NCBI RefSeq assembly: GCF_035593265.1
Contig: NZ_CP141614.1
Span: 434,001 to 498,000 of the forward strand
Origin: Limnochorda sp. LNt
GTDB lineage: Bacteria; Bacillota; Limnochordia; Limnochordales; Geochordaceae
Reading direction: 5' to 3'
DNA length: 64,000 nt
Shown here piece after piece: positions 30,516 to 38,869 of this stretch. A program made the position numbers and the translations under genes. The notes below the pieces were generated by a model. The model made no database searches. It had not been told where the DNA came from and saw nothing but the letters and a program-made list of their open reading frames with translations. Numbering within the stretch: the first letter of the stretch is position 1; each line of letters begins with the position of its first letter.

Positions 30516-31748
30516 ATGGAGGCGACCACCGGGCCGGTGGCGGTCCAGGAGGGGCGCGAGGGCCCGGCCGCAGCGCACCCCTGCTTCCGCCCCGAGCACG
30601 AGGCGTTACGACAGACGGTGCGCGAGCTGGTGGCGCGTCACTTGCGGCCGCACGCCCGGGCATGGGAAGAGGCTCGGGCCTTCCCGAAGGAGGTCTTCCG
30701 GCTGCTGGGGGAGCACGGCCTGCTGGGGCTTCGGGTGCCGGAGTCGTTGGGAGGAGCGGGGCTCGACTGGTTTGCCACGCTGGCCTTCGTGGAGGAGCTG
30801 CACCGTTGCGGATCCGGTGGGCTGGCCATGGCGGTGATGGTGCACACCGACATGGCGCTGCCGCCGCTGGTGCGGTGGGGCACGCCGGACCAGCACCGTC
30901 GCTTCGTGGAGCCGGCCGTGCGGGGCGAGCGGGTGCTGGCCATCGCCATGACGGAGCCCTGGGCCGGGTCGGACCTGGCCGGCATCCGCACGACGGCCCG
31001 GCGGGTCGACGGGGGCTGGGTGCTGGACGGCACCAAGACCTTCATCACCAACGGGGCCATCGCCGACGTGGTGCTGGTGGCGGCCAGGACGGACCCCAAG
31101 GCAGGGCGCAAAGGGATCAGCCTCTTCCTGGTCGAACGGGGCACGCCCGGCTTCCGCACCGCCCGGCTCATCGACAAGGTGGGGATGCACAGCTCCGACA
31201 CCGGCGAGCTGGTCTTCGAGGGGTGTCACGTCCCCGACGCCAATCTGCTGGGCGAGCCGGGCCGGGGCTTCTACCACCTGATGTGGGAGCTCTTGGGGGA
31301 GCGGCTGGTCATCGCCGCCGGGGTGGTGGCCATGGCCCAGGAGGCGCTGGAGCTGGCCGTCGCCCACGTGCAGAGCCGCCACGCCTTCGGCCGGCCCCTC
31401 GCGCGGTTCCAGGCGCTGCAGCATCGCCTTGCCGATATGGCGGCTCGGCTGGAGGCGGCCCGGCAGCTCGTCTACTGGGCGGCCTGGCGGATGCAGAGCG
31501 GGCTCGATGCGGTGCAGGCCGTCATGATGGCCAAGCTGGTGGCGACCCGGACGGCCTTCGAGATGGCCGACGAGGCGCTGCAGCTGCACGGCGGCTACGG
31601 CTACACGCTGGAGCACGACGTGCAGCGGATCTGGCGCGACGTCCGGCTCTACCGCATCGGAGGCGGCACCGACGAGATGTTGCGCGAAGTCATTTCCCGG
31701 GAAATGGGCCTGCGCCCGAGCCGGACGGGCTCGGAACGTGACGAGTAG
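30516..31748 (+). CDS. Acyl-CoA dehydrogenase (IVD-type catalytic Glu position)
   Basis: The product is 410 residues. AMTEPWAGSDLAGIRTTA and KTFITNGAIADVVLV are the FAD-binding signatures. RIGGGTDEMLREVI near the C-terminus has Gly where short/medium-chain enzymes have the catalytic Glu. Instead, LLGERLVIAAG carries a Glu at the helix-G position used by isovaleryl-CoA and long-chain dehydrogenases. This suggests a branched or long acyl-CoA substrate. The ATG at 30516 was chosen after the GGGGGGTCGAGG stretch; the frame remains open upstream, but there it is antisense-like noise over the hydratase gene. The next dehydrogenase starts 13 bases later. Electrons would go to EtfAB encoded upstream. 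Confidence 0.92.
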   Translation: MEATTGPVAVQEGREGPAAAHPCFRPEHEALRQTVRELVARHLRPHARAWEEARAFPKEVFRLLGEHGLLGLRVPESLGGAGLDWFATLAFVEELHRCGSGGLAMAVMVHTDMALPPLVRWGTPDQHRRFVEPAVRGERVLAIAMTEPWAGSDLAGIRTTARRVDGGWVLDGTKTFITNGAIADVVLVAARTDPKAGRKGISLFLVERGTPGFRTARLIDKVGMHSSDTGELVFEGCHVPDANLLGEPGRGFYHLMWELLGERLVIAAGVVAMAQEALELAVAHVQSRHAFGRPLARFQALQHRLADMAARLEAARQLVYWAAWRMQSGLDAVQAVMMAKLVATRTAFEMADEALQLHGGYGYTLEHDVQRIWRDVRLYRIGGGTDEMLREVISREMGLRPSRTGSERDE

Positions 31749-31761
31749 GGAGGGAGCGGCC

Positions 31762-32931
31762 ATGGCGGTGGCGGCCGCGGGCTGGCGCTTGAGCGAGGAG
31801 CAGGAGGCCTTCCGGCGCCTGACCCGGCAGCTGGCCGAGACCCACATCGCCCCGCGGGCGAGGGAGTACGACCGCACCGGGGAGTTCCCCTGGGACGTGG
31901 TGCAGCTCTTCCGGGAGCAGGACCTCTTCAGCCTCTGCATTCCCGAGGCTTACGGCGGGGCCGGCACCGATCTGCTGACGCTCGCCGTGGTCATCGAGGA
32001 GCTGGCCCGGGTCGACGCCACGGCCTCGCTGATCCTGGCCGTGCAGGAGCTGGGCTCGCTGCCCATCATCCTGGGGGGCGACGAGGCTCAGAAGCGGCGG
32101 TGGCTGCCCCCGCTGGCCACGGGGGAGAGGCTGGCGGCCTTCGCCCTCACGGAGCCCGAGGCGGGCTCGGATGCGGCCGCCATCCGCACCCGTGCCACGC
32201 GACGGGGCGACCGGTGGGTGCTGGAGGGGACCAAGCGCTTCATCACCAACGGCAGCGTCGCCGACGTCGTGGTGGTCTTCGCCACGGTGGACCCCTCGCT
32301 CGGGCACCGGGGCGTCACGGCCTTCGTCGTGGAGAAGGGCACCCCGGGCTTCTCGGTGAGCCGGGTCGAGGAGAAGATGGGGCTGCACGCTTCGCCCACG
32401 GCCGAGCTGGTCTTCGACGGGTGCGAGGTGCCGCTGGATCACCGACTGGGTGGGGAGGGCGAGGGCTTCAAGATCGCGATGATGACCCTGGACCGCTCCC
32501 GGCCCGGGGTGGCGGCCCAGGCCCTGGGCATCGCCCAGGGCGCCCTCGACTACGCCGTGGGCTACCTCAAGGAGCGCCGCCAGTTCGGCAAGGCGCTGGC
32601 CGAGTTCCAGGGGCTGCAGTTCATGGTGGCGGACATGGCCACGCAGGTGGAGGCGGCGCGCCAGCTCCTCTACCACGCCTGCAGGCTCATCCACGAGCAC
32701 GGATACGGGCGGCTGCCCGCCGAGATCAACCGCTACGCCGCCATGGCCAAACTCTTCTGCTCCGACGTGGCCATGCGGGTGACGACGGACGCCGTACAGC
32801 TGCTCGGCGGCTACGGCTACGTCAAGGAGCACCCCGTCGAGCGCATGATGCGCGACGCCAAGATCACCCAGATCTACGAGGGCACCAACCAGATCCAGCG
32901 GCTGGTCATCGCCCGCAGCCTGCTGGGGTGA
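31762..32931 (+). CDS. Acyl-CoA dehydrogenase (canonical C-terminal Glu)
   Basis: The product is 389 residues. AFALTEPEAGSDAAAIRT and KRFITNGSVADVVVVF are FAD-binding motifs. The C-terminal ITQIYEGTNQIQRLVIARSL carries the catalytic Glu of butyryl/medium-chain-type enzymes. RRQFGKALAEFQGLQFMVADM is also typical. Start ATG 31762 follows AGGGAGGGAG; an in-frame GTG at 31738 overlaps the previous gene. The two adjacent dehydrogenases have different catalytic-base positions and so probably different acyl substrates. Confidence 0.93.
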   Translation: MAVAAAGWRLSEEQEAFRRLTRQLAETHIAPRAREYDRTGEFPWDVVQLFREQDLFSLCIPEAYGGAGTDLLTLAVVIEELARVDATASLILAVQELGSLPIILGGDEAQKRRWLPPLATGERLAAFALTEPEAGSDAAAIRTRATRRGDRWVLEGTKRFITNGSVADVVVVFATVDPSLGHRGVTAFVVEKGTPGFSVSRVEEKMGLHASPTAELVFDGCEVPLDHRLGGEGEGFKIAMMTLDRSRPGVAAQALGIAQGALDYAVGYLKERRQFGKALAEFQGLQFMVADMATQVEAARQLLYHACRLIHEHGYGRLPAEINRYAAMAKLFCSDVAMRVTTDAVQLLGGYGYVKEHPVERMMRDAKITQIYEGTNQIQRLVIARSLLG

Positions 32932-32968
32932 GGGCCCCGGCGGCCTTCGCCGTCGCCGATCGAGCGGA

Positions 32969-34426
32969 TCAGGCCGGCTGGCGCAGGCCCGCCACGAAGT
33001 CGCGCGCCCGTGCCGTGGCCGGGCGGGTCAGCAGGCTGACGCCCACGTAGGCGAGGCTCGAGACCGCCAGCCCCCAGACGCCCGGCCACAGGCCCAGCGG
33101 ACGCAGGTTGCCCCACTGCGTCACCAGCACCACCGCGCCGCCCATCACCACGCTGGCCAAAGCGCCCGCCGCGGTGCCGCGGGGCCAGTAGAAGGCGCCG
33201 ATGAGCGCCGGCACCGTCACCAGCAGCCCGGCCGACGAGGCGACGGAGAGCAGGGCGATGAGCCCGCCCTGCGCCCACGCGAAGGCCAGCGCCAGGGAGG
33301 CGATGACCAGGATGGCGCCTTTGCCCACCGCCAGCTGCAGCCGGTCACCGGCCTCGGGCCGCAGGGGGCGGAAGAGGTCCCTGGCCACCATGGACGACAG
33401 CGTCAGCAGGATGGAGTTGGTGGTGGAGATGGCTGCGGCGCTGATGCCCACCAGCGCCAGCAGCGCCAGGGCGGGCGGCACGTGCGGCGAGGCCAGCAGG
33501 GTGGGGGTGACGAGGTCGGGGTTGGGCAGGCCGGGCAGCAGCAGTCGTCCCGCGAAGCCCCACAGGATGGAGATGAGGGTGTAGGCGAGCCCGAAGATCA
33601 GGAAGCCCATCAGCATCCGGCGCATCGCCGCCAGGTCCCGGGGCGCGAAGAGGCGCTGGGAGACCTGCGGGTTGGAGATGGCGAAGAAGAACCAGGGCAG
33701 CGACAACCCCACGAAGGTCTGCCAGGTGAAGTAGCCGTTGCCCGGCACGGCCAGCCACTCCGGGGCCTCGAGCTGCAGCCGGGCGAACATGCCGCCGAGC
33801 CCACCGAGCTGGCCGACCACCCCCGCCGTGATGGCCAGCGCCGTGGCCATCATGATGAGGGCCTGCAAGGCGTCGGTCCAGGCGACGGAGCGCAGCCCGC
33901 CCATCCATGCCCATACGACGGCGACCGCCGTGGCCAGCACGAGCCCCGCCCCGAAGGGGATGGCTCCGGCGCTCATGCGGTCGAGCAGCAGGGCGATGCC
34001 CGTCAGCTGCACGGAGCTGTACGGGATGAGGAAGATGACCGAGGCGGCGGCCACCACGGCCCCCAGCAGGCGGCTGTCGTAGCGGACGGCCAGCAGCTCG
34101 GCCGGCGAGACCAGGCCCCACCGGCGACCCGCCTCCCAAAAGCGCGGCCCGAGGAAGGCCACCAGCGACAGCCCCGACAGATAGACGAGCTCGAAGCCCA
34201 GCGCTCCAACCCCGCCCCGGTAGGTGAGCCCGGCCAGTCCCACCATCATGAAGGCGCTGTAGGTGGTGGCCGCGTAGCTGAGGGCTGAGACGAGCCCGCC
34301 CAGGCGCCGGTTGGCCAGGAAGTAGGACTCCACCTCGCGGGTGAGGCCACGCCGCGCCAGCGCGGCCACCAGCGTGCCCAGGAGCAGGTAGGCGGCGAAC
34401 GCCCCGTACAGCACGGCCGGGCTCAT
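32969..34426 (-). CDS. Sodium:solute symporter (SSF) family, possibly PanF-like
   Basis: The product is 485 residues with about 13 hydrophobic segments. SYFLANRRLGGLVSALSYAATTYSAFMMVG is the conserved SSF N-terminal region. GGLRSVAWTDALQALIMM and AAAISTTNSILLTLSSMVARDL match TM5-TM8, where Na+ binds. Its start overlaps the stop of a small two-helix membrane protein gene (ATGA), an arrangement like yhdT-panF for pantothenate uptake in Escherichia coli. It lies opposite niaR across a shared regulatory region with a palindrome. The substrate could be a vitamin (pantothenate by gene order, or a niacin-type compound by regulator), but solutes of SSF proteins cannot be read from sequence. Confidence 0.88.
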   Translation of the reverse strand: MSPAVLYGAFAAYLLLGTLVAALARRGLTREVESYFLANRRLGGLVSALSYAATTYSAFMMVGLAGLTYRGGVGALGFELVYLSGLSLVAFLGPRFWEAGRRWGLVSPAELLAVRYDSRLLGAVVAAASVIFLIPYSSVQLTGIALLLDRMSAGAIPFGAGLVLATAVAVVWAWMGGLRSVAWTDALQALIMMATALAITAGVVGQLGGLGGMFARLQLEAPEWLAVPGNGYFTWQTFVGLSLPWFFFAISNPQVSQRLFAPRDLAAMRRMLMGFLIFGLAYTLISILWGFAGRLLLPGLPNPDLVTPTLLASPHVPPALALLALVGISAAAISTTNSILLTLSSMVARDLFRPLRPEAGDRLQLAVGKGAILVIASLALAFAWAQGGLIALLSVASSAGLLVTVPALIGAFYWPRGTAAGALASVVMGGAVVLVTQWGNLRPLGLWPGVWGLAVSSLAYVGVSLLTRPATARARDFVAGLRQPA

Positions 34427-34665
34427 GCGCGCTCCCGCCTCTCCCCGGCGACGGCCGAACGCCGGGTGCCGCCCGACCCCGGGTGCGACCAGGGGGCCGT
34501 CACCCAGCCCACCACGGCGATGGACACCACCGCGAAGAGCGTCCAGAAGAGGAAGCTCCCGTACCAGGCGCGCACCCCGGACAGCCACGCATAGGGCACG
34601 ACGTGCGCGGACAAGACGAGAAGGGCCATCGATGCAGCCCCGACCAGCGTCCGTGGGTTGACCAC
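34423..34665 (-). CDS. Small two-helix membrane protein, YhdT/DUF997-like
   Basis: The product is 80 residues from GTG 34665 (VVNPRTLVGAASM). It has two hydrophobic stretches, LVGAASMALLVLSAHVVPYAW and SFLFWTLFAVVSIAVVGWV, and a polar basic tail. Its stop overlaps the start of the downstream symporter by ATGA. Short two-helix proteins of this type precede SSF symporters such as PanF and may act as accessory subunits. The start is uncertain: ATG 13 codons in (MALLVLSAHV) is an alternative. Confidence 0.7.
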   Translation of the reverse strand: MVNPRTLVGAASMALLVLSAHVVPYAWLSGVRAWYGSFLFWTLFAVVSIAVVGWVTAPWSHPGSGGTRRSAVAGERRERA

Positions 34666-34698
34666 CCCGCCCGACCCCTTCCGATGCGATGGTGTTTT

Positions 34699-34714
34699 GA
34701 CAGGTGTCTTGTCA
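34699..34714. promoter_or_regulatory. Palindromic candidate NiaR operator
   Basis: GACAGGTGTC (34699-34708) is a perfect GACA-GG-TGTC palindrome, continued by TTGTCA. It lies in the region between the divergent symporter operon and niaR. NiaR autoregulates and controls NAD/niacin genes in Bacillota through a TGTC-containing palindrome, so this is the natural candidate. The site is inferred from position and symmetry. Confidence 0.5.
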
Positions 34715-34730
34715 GCTTCTCCTCTGTATT

Positions 34731-34812
34731 GTAAAGGAGAGCGGAGGGATTGCAAGATGGGGTCGGTGGTCGTAAAGGAGAGCGGAGGGATTGCAAGATG
34801 GGGTCGGTGGTC
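34731..34812 (+). repeat. Perfect 41-bp tandem duplication carrying the niaR ribosome-binding site and start codon
   Basis: The 41-bp unit starting GTAAAGGAGAGCGGAGGG occurs at 34731-34771 and again, identically, at 34772-34812. Each copy includes a Shine-Dalgarno-like CGGAGGG, ATTGCAAG and ATG GGG TCG GTG GTC. Since 41 is not a multiple of three, only the second ATG (34798) is in frame with niaR. The first could drive a short out-of-frame peptide. Confidence 0.95.
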
Positions 34813-35388
34813 TCGCCTCCCGGCAGGGGTGACGGTACCGAGGCGGGCATGCCGTCGGAGCGCAGCCCCGAGGCTCGCCGGCAGGCCCTGCTGGACCTGC
34901 TGCGGCAGGCCGACGGGCCGGTGCCCGGCAGCCGTCTGGCCGAGCGGCTGGGCGTCAGCCGTCAGATCATCGTGCAGGACGTGACCGTGTTGCGGGCGGC
35001 GGGGGCGCCCATCCTGGCCACCCCCAAGGGCTACCTCCTGACCGAGCCCAACCGGCCCGACCCCCGTTGGGCATGCCGGCGCGTGCTGGCCGTCAGCCAC
35101 GGCCCCGACGACATCGAGACGGAGCTCGACGCCATCTGCGACCTGGGCGGTCGGGTGGTCGACGTCATCGTGGAGCACCCCCTGTACGGGGAGCTGCGGG
35201 GCCTGGTCATGACGGCGAGCCGGGCGGACGTCGACGAGTTCGTCCAGAGCCTGCGCGCCAGCGGGGCGGCACCGCTGCTGGCGCTCACCGGCGGGCCTCA
35301 CCTGCACACCATCGAGGCGGCCAGCGAGGCCAGGCTCGACGCCATCGCCCGGCGCCTGCGGGAGCTGGGCTTCCTGATGGAGGGCTGA
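34798..35388 (+). CDS. niaR: NiaR-type transcriptional repressor of niacin metabolism
   Basis: The product is 196 residues. The helix-turn-helix (RLAERLGVSRQIIVQDVTVLRAAG, then PILATPKGYLL) and the 3H domain (VEHPLYGELRGLV, LTGGPHLHTIEA) follow the Bacillus subtilis YrxA/NiaR pattern closely. The His residues of EHP and HLH match the metal site of the niacin-binding domain. NiaR represses NAD biosynthesis and niacin uptake genes when niacin is present. The start at 34798 has the best ribosome-binding site. A second ATG at 34849 would give a 179-residue protein, closer to the usual length. It is divergent from a symporter operon that it may control. Confidence 0.9.
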   Translation: MGSVVSPPGRGDGTEAGMPSERSPEARRQALLDLLRQADGPVPGSRLAERLGVSRQIIVQDVTVLRAAGAPILATPKGYLLTEPNRPDPRWACRRVLAVSHGPDDIETELDAICDLGGRVVDVIVEHPLYGELRGLVMTASRADVDEFVQSLRASGAAPLLALTGGPHLHTIEAASEARLDAIARRLRELGFLMEG

Positions 35389-35400
35389 CCGGGGCGGGCG

Positions 35401-36192
35401 TCAGGCCCGCGCCGGCTCGCCCGGCGGCTGGCGCACGAGCGCCACCCGGTAGCGGTAGCGGTCGCCCCGGTAGGCGACCCGCCGGTACTCCAGCGGGGCG
35501 CCGTCGGCCATGCGGGTCACCCGCCGGATGAGCAGCACGGGCTCGCCCGGGCGGATGCCCAGGTGCTGGGCCTCGCGGCGGGTGGCAGGGGCGGCCTCGA
35601 TGGTCTGCTCGCCGGTGGCAGGCTTGAAGCCCACCGCCTCCAGGGCGGCGTAGATGGTCTGACCCGGCTCGGCCGCCAGCACCAGGCGGCCGGGACCTGG
35701 CAGCAGGAAGCTCTCGTCGGTGAACAGGGGCTGGCCGTCGAGCACCACCACCCGGCTGATCTCGACGACCCGGGCCCCCGGCTCCAGCTGCAGCGCCTCG
35801 GCCGCCTCGGGCGGCGCCGGGACGGGGCCCGCGTGCAGCACGGTGACGCCGACGGGCCGCCCCAGCGCCTGCAGCTCCTCGGTGAAGCCCTGCAGCCTGG
35901 CCAACGTGGCGATGAGGGGCCTCGGGGCTACGAAGGTCCCCCGTCCCTGCTGGCGCACGACGAGCCCGTCGCGCGCCAGGGCCTCGAGGGCCTCGCGCAC
36001 CGTGGTGCGGCTGACGCCGTACTGGCGCATCAGCTCGCGCTCGCCGGGCAGGCGCTGGCCCGGGGCCCAGCGCCCCGACTCGATGGCGTTGCGCATCAGG
36101 TGCTGGAGCTGGTGGTAGAGGGGCAGCGCCCCCGCCCGCAGCACCGTGTCGCCTGAGCCGTCGCCCACGCCGGCCCCCTCCCCGGGCTCCAT
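35401..36192 (-). CDS. GntR-family regulator, HutC/UTRA subfamily
   Basis: The product is 263 residues. The N-terminal winged helix reads LPLYHQLQHLMRNAIESG, LPGERELMRQYGVSRTTVREALEAL and QQGRGTFV, all GntR hallmarks. The C-terminal half matches a UTRA ligand-binding domain (VVEISRVVVLDGQPLFTDE, then PLEYRRVAYRGDRYRY). HutC-type regulators respond to sugars, amino-acid breakdown products or amines. It is divergent from another GntR protein, and the intergenic region has a 9-bp inverted repeat. The start ATG 36192 was chosen because the frame upstream overlaps the divergent gene. Confidence 0.92.
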   Translation of the reverse strand: MEPGEGAGVGDGSGDTVLRAGALPLYHQLQHLMRNAIESGRWAPGQRLPGERELMRQYGVSRTTVREALEALARDGLVVRQQGRGTFVAPRPLIATLARLQGFTEELQALGRPVGVTVLHAGPVPAPPEAAEALQLEPGARVVEISRVVVLDGQPLFTDESFLLPGPGRLVLAAEPGQTIYAALEAVGFKPATGEQTIEAAPATRREAQHLGIRPGEPVLLIRRVTRMADGAPLEYRRVAYRGDRYRYRVALVRQPPGEPARA

Positions 36193-36258
36193 TATGACAC
36201 GAGCACGGTGGGCCCCAAGTGGGTGGCGCGCAGCAGGAAAACGACGGTACGTGTCATA
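36193..36258. promoter_or_regulatory. Divergent GntR promoter region with inverted TATGACACG/CGTGTCATA pair
   Basis: TATGACACG (36193-36201) and its exact reverse complement CGTGTCATA (36250-36258) stand 48 bases apart, each close to one of the two divergent gntR start codons. Such symmetry suggests one regulator binding at both promoters. Which of the two GntR proteins binds is unknown. Confidence 0.5.
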
Positions 36259-36288
36259 CTGACCGTTACCAGGTGATCTGACAAGCTC

Positions 36289-37095
36289 ATGAAGAGCGAC
36301 ATGGAGACCCCGGGATCTCCTCCGAGCCACGATGGAGCGGAGGACCTCAAGGCCGCCGCCTCCCCGTACAACATGGGCAAGGTGACCCGGCACAGCACCG
36401 CCCGCCTGGTCGCGGAGGCGCTGCTCCGCTTCATCCGGGACAACCACCTCCAGAAGGGCGATCGCCTCCCGCCGACGGTGCGCCTGGCCGGCATGCTGGG
36501 AGTGAGCCTCGCCACGCTGCGCGAGGGCCTCAAGGAGCTGGAGGCCTACGGGATCGTCTCGGCTCAGCAGGGCCGGGGGGTCTTCGTCGAGTCGGACCGG
36601 CTCGACCTGCTGGTGCGGCCGGCTCCCTTCGCCAACCTCTACCCGCTGGAGCCCGCCGAGGTGATGGATCTCATGGAGGCCCGGCGGCTCATCGAGGTGG
36701 AGACGGCCCGCCTGGCGGCCGAGAGGGCGGGCCCCGCCCAGCTGGATCGGATGCAGGCGCTGCTGGAGATGATGCGAGCCGGCAAGGAGAGGCCCGACGA
36801 GTTCATCCAGCATGACATGGAGTTCCACATGGTGATCGCCGAGAGTTCAGGCAACGTCGTCTACCCGCGGCTCTTGACGGCGGTGAGGGAGACGTTCCTG
36901 GTGCAGCAGCGGATGGCGGTCGAGCTGCCGGGGGCGGCTGACCGTGCCTGCCGCTACCACGATCAGGTCTACCAGGCCATGGCCCGGCGCGACGGGCGGA
37001 ATGCTTCCCGCGCCATGGCCGAGCACCTGGAGGACATCAAGATCCACCTGGCGCGGGCGCTGGAGGCCACCAACGACACGCCGGTGACGCGATAG
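36289..37095 (+). CDS. GntR-family regulator, FadR/FCD subfamily
   Basis: The product is 268 residues. The winged helix (LLRFIRDNHLQKGDRLPPTV, MLGVSLATLREGLKELEAYG, QQGRGVFV) is followed by an all-helical FCD domain. VMDLMEARRLIEVETARLAAER, DMEFHMVIAESSGN and the closing CRYHDQVYQAMARRDG contain the Asp/His residues that bind a metal and a carboxylate ligand in FCD proteins. Such regulators often control organic-acid or sugar-acid catabolism. Candidate targets are the operon starting at 38870, which has an inverted repeat upstream, and the neighbouring genes. Confidence 0.92.
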   Translation: MKSDMETPGSPPSHDGAEDLKAAASPYNMGKVTRHSTARLVAEALLRFIRDNHLQKGDRLPPTVRLAGMLGVSLATLREGLKELEAYGIVSAQQGRGVFVESDRLDLLVRPAPFANLYPLEPAEVMDLMEARRLIEVETARLAAERAGPAQLDRMQALLEMMRAGKERPDEFIQHDMEFHMVIAESSGNVVYPRLLTAVRETFLVQQRMAVELPGAADRACRYHDQVYQAMARRDGRNASRAMAEHLEDIKIHLARALEATNDTPVTR

Positions 37096-37259
37096 ATGGG
37101 CCTCGATGTCGGGTCCGCGCTCATCATGCCGGCGGGGCATCGATCAAGGCAGTAGCTCCTGGCACGGAGCTCCTGGCACGGACATGGTCGCCCACCGCCA
37201 CTCCCGGGCATACGGCCCCCTCGTGCGGGCGGCGACGGTCAGGGAAGGGTGAGGCAAGC

Positions 37260-38675
37260 GTGTCGAGCCGGCTCGTGGAGAGGCTGCAGGCGGTCCGGCG
37301 TCTCGTCTTCTACGACGGCGTGCTGCGCGACGGTGGCGTGGTGCAGGCGCTGGTCGGGCTCCTGGAGGCGCTCGCGGACGCCGAGGCGGGCCCGGCCTCT
37401 GCCGGACCGGCAGGCGGCCGTATCTGGCAGGCGGCTCGAGAGCTGACGGCTCGCCTGCTGGCGAGGTGCGAGACCGAGGGGCGGTCGGGCCCGTCGGCTC
37501 CGGCGTCGCCTCTCTGGTCGGATGCCCTGGTGGAGGCGATCCTGACCGACGCCAATCCGTTCAGCCAGGAGGCGGCTCGCTGCGACTCGCTGGACCGACT
37601 GCCGGCCGCGTTGCGGCAGGCGGCGGCCCACGACTTGCGCTGCCTGCAGGCCCTCGCGACCTTGCCTCCCTCGGAGGTGGAGGGAGCCCTGCTCTCCCGG
37701 GGGCTGCCGTGGCCGCAGGGGCTCTGGGCGGTACCCTCCCGAGCCGACCGGGGCACGTTGCGGCCCCGCAGAGATCTGGTCGAGTCCCTGCACGCCGCCT
37801 TTGCCAGGGCGTCGGACTTCGCCGCCTGCCTCGAGGATCTGGCCGCTTACTACCGTGCCGTGGGGCCGGGGGTGGTCGGCCGCTATGCCGTGTTGCGCTG
37901 GGACGGGACCCGGCTGAGCGGCATCCCGCATCCCGACCCGGTGCGGCTGGAGCACCTCGTGGGCTACGAACGGGAGCGGGAGCAGGTGGTGCGCAACACG
38001 CAGCGGTTCGTCGCCGGGGCGCCGGCACACCACCTGCTGCTCTACGGCCCCAGGGGCACCGGCAAGTCGGCCACCGTCAAGGCGCTGGCGGCGGCCTTCG
38101 CCGACCGTGGCCTGCGGCTGGTGGAGCTCCGGCCAGCCGACCTGGACAGCCTGCCTCACCTGCTGGAGACGTTGCGTCCCTACCGGCAGCGCTTCGTCGT
38201 CTTCATCGACGATGTCTCCTTCGGCGAGGCGGACGCAGCCTTCAAAGAGCTCAAGGCCACCCTCGAGGGCTCGGCCCAGGCCTGCCCACCCAACGTGCGG
38301 GTCTACGCGACCTCCAACCGGCGGCACCTGGTGCGCGAGCAGGCCTTGCAGGATGGCGCCGCCCGTCCGCAGGACGAGGTCAACGAGACCCTCTCCCTCG
38401 CGGACCGGTTCGGCGTCACGGTCTTCTTCCCGCCGTGCGACCAGGCTCTGTACCTGCGCATCGTCGAGGGCGTCGCCCGGCAGGCCGGGGTGGCGGTGGC
38501 GCCGACCGACGCGCCTCCGACGGGCCAGGGCCCGTGGCGGCCCATCCAACCCGCCACCCTCCACAAGCTCGCCCTGGAGTGGGCCATGCGTCACAACGAC
38601 CGTTCGCCGCGGACGGCGGTGCAGTTCGTGGCCGAGCTGGCGGGCGAGTTAGGGCTTCCGAGACCGGAAGCATAG
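37260..38675 (+). CDS. DUF815-type AAA ATPase
   Basis: The product is 471 residues. The P-loop GPRGTGKSATVKAL is near residue 263, Walker B VVFIDDVSFGEAD near 320 and a sensor-1-like YATSNRRHLVRE near 350. The N-terminal 200 residues are unrelated to known enzymes by eye and probably helical. Proteins with this P-loop plus a segment like PDPVRLEHLVGYEREREQVVRNT form the DUF815 family, whose function is not established. The start is GTG 37260 after AGGGTGAGG. It stands alone, between gntR and the hydroxyacid dehydrogenase operon. Confidence 0.85.
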   Translation: MSSRLVERLQAVRRLVFYDGVLRDGGVVQALVGLLEALADAEAGPASAGPAGGRIWQAARELTARLLARCETEGRSGPSAPASPLWSDALVEAILTDANPFSQEAARCDSLDRLPAALRQAAAHDLRCLQALATLPPSEVEGALLSRGLPWPQGLWAVPSRADRGTLRPRRDLVESLHAAFARASDFAACLEDLAAYYRAVGPGVVGRYAVLRWDGTRLSGIPHPDPVRLEHLVGYEREREQVVRNTQRFVAGAPAHHLLLYGPRGTGKSATVKALAAAFADRGLRLVELRPADLDSLPHLLETLRPYRQRFVVFIDDVSFGEADAAFKELKATLEGSAQACPPNVRVYATSNRRHLVREQALQDGAARPQDEVNETLSLADRFGVTVFFPPCDQALYLRIVEGVARQAGVAVAPTDAPPTGQGPWRPIQPATLHKLALEWAMRHNDRSPRTAVQFVAELAGELGLPRPEA

Positions 38676-38736
38676 CGAAAGGGCCCTCATCATCCTCGTC
38701 CTGATCCGCGAGGAAATCGCGCGACCATAAGAAGGA

Positions 38737-38781
38737 ATCCGATTACCGATAGCGTATATACCCCGCCAAAAGAGATCGGAT
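38737..38781. promoter_or_regulatory. Inverted repeat in the promoter region of the 38870 operon
   Basis: ATCCGAT (38737-38743) and ATCGGAT (38775-38781) flank an AT-richer block containing GCGTATATACC, which could be a -10 region. The gap of about 190 bases between the DUF815 gene and the hydroxyacid dehydrogenase gene otherwise contains nothing that I recognise. Confidence 0.4.
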
Positions 38782-38869
38782 CACCTGAGCACCAGATACC
38801 CTTCGACGTACCCGGCCCGACCCCCGCCAGGCGCTGAGGCGGGGCCAGCCGGCCCAAGAGGAGCGTCCC

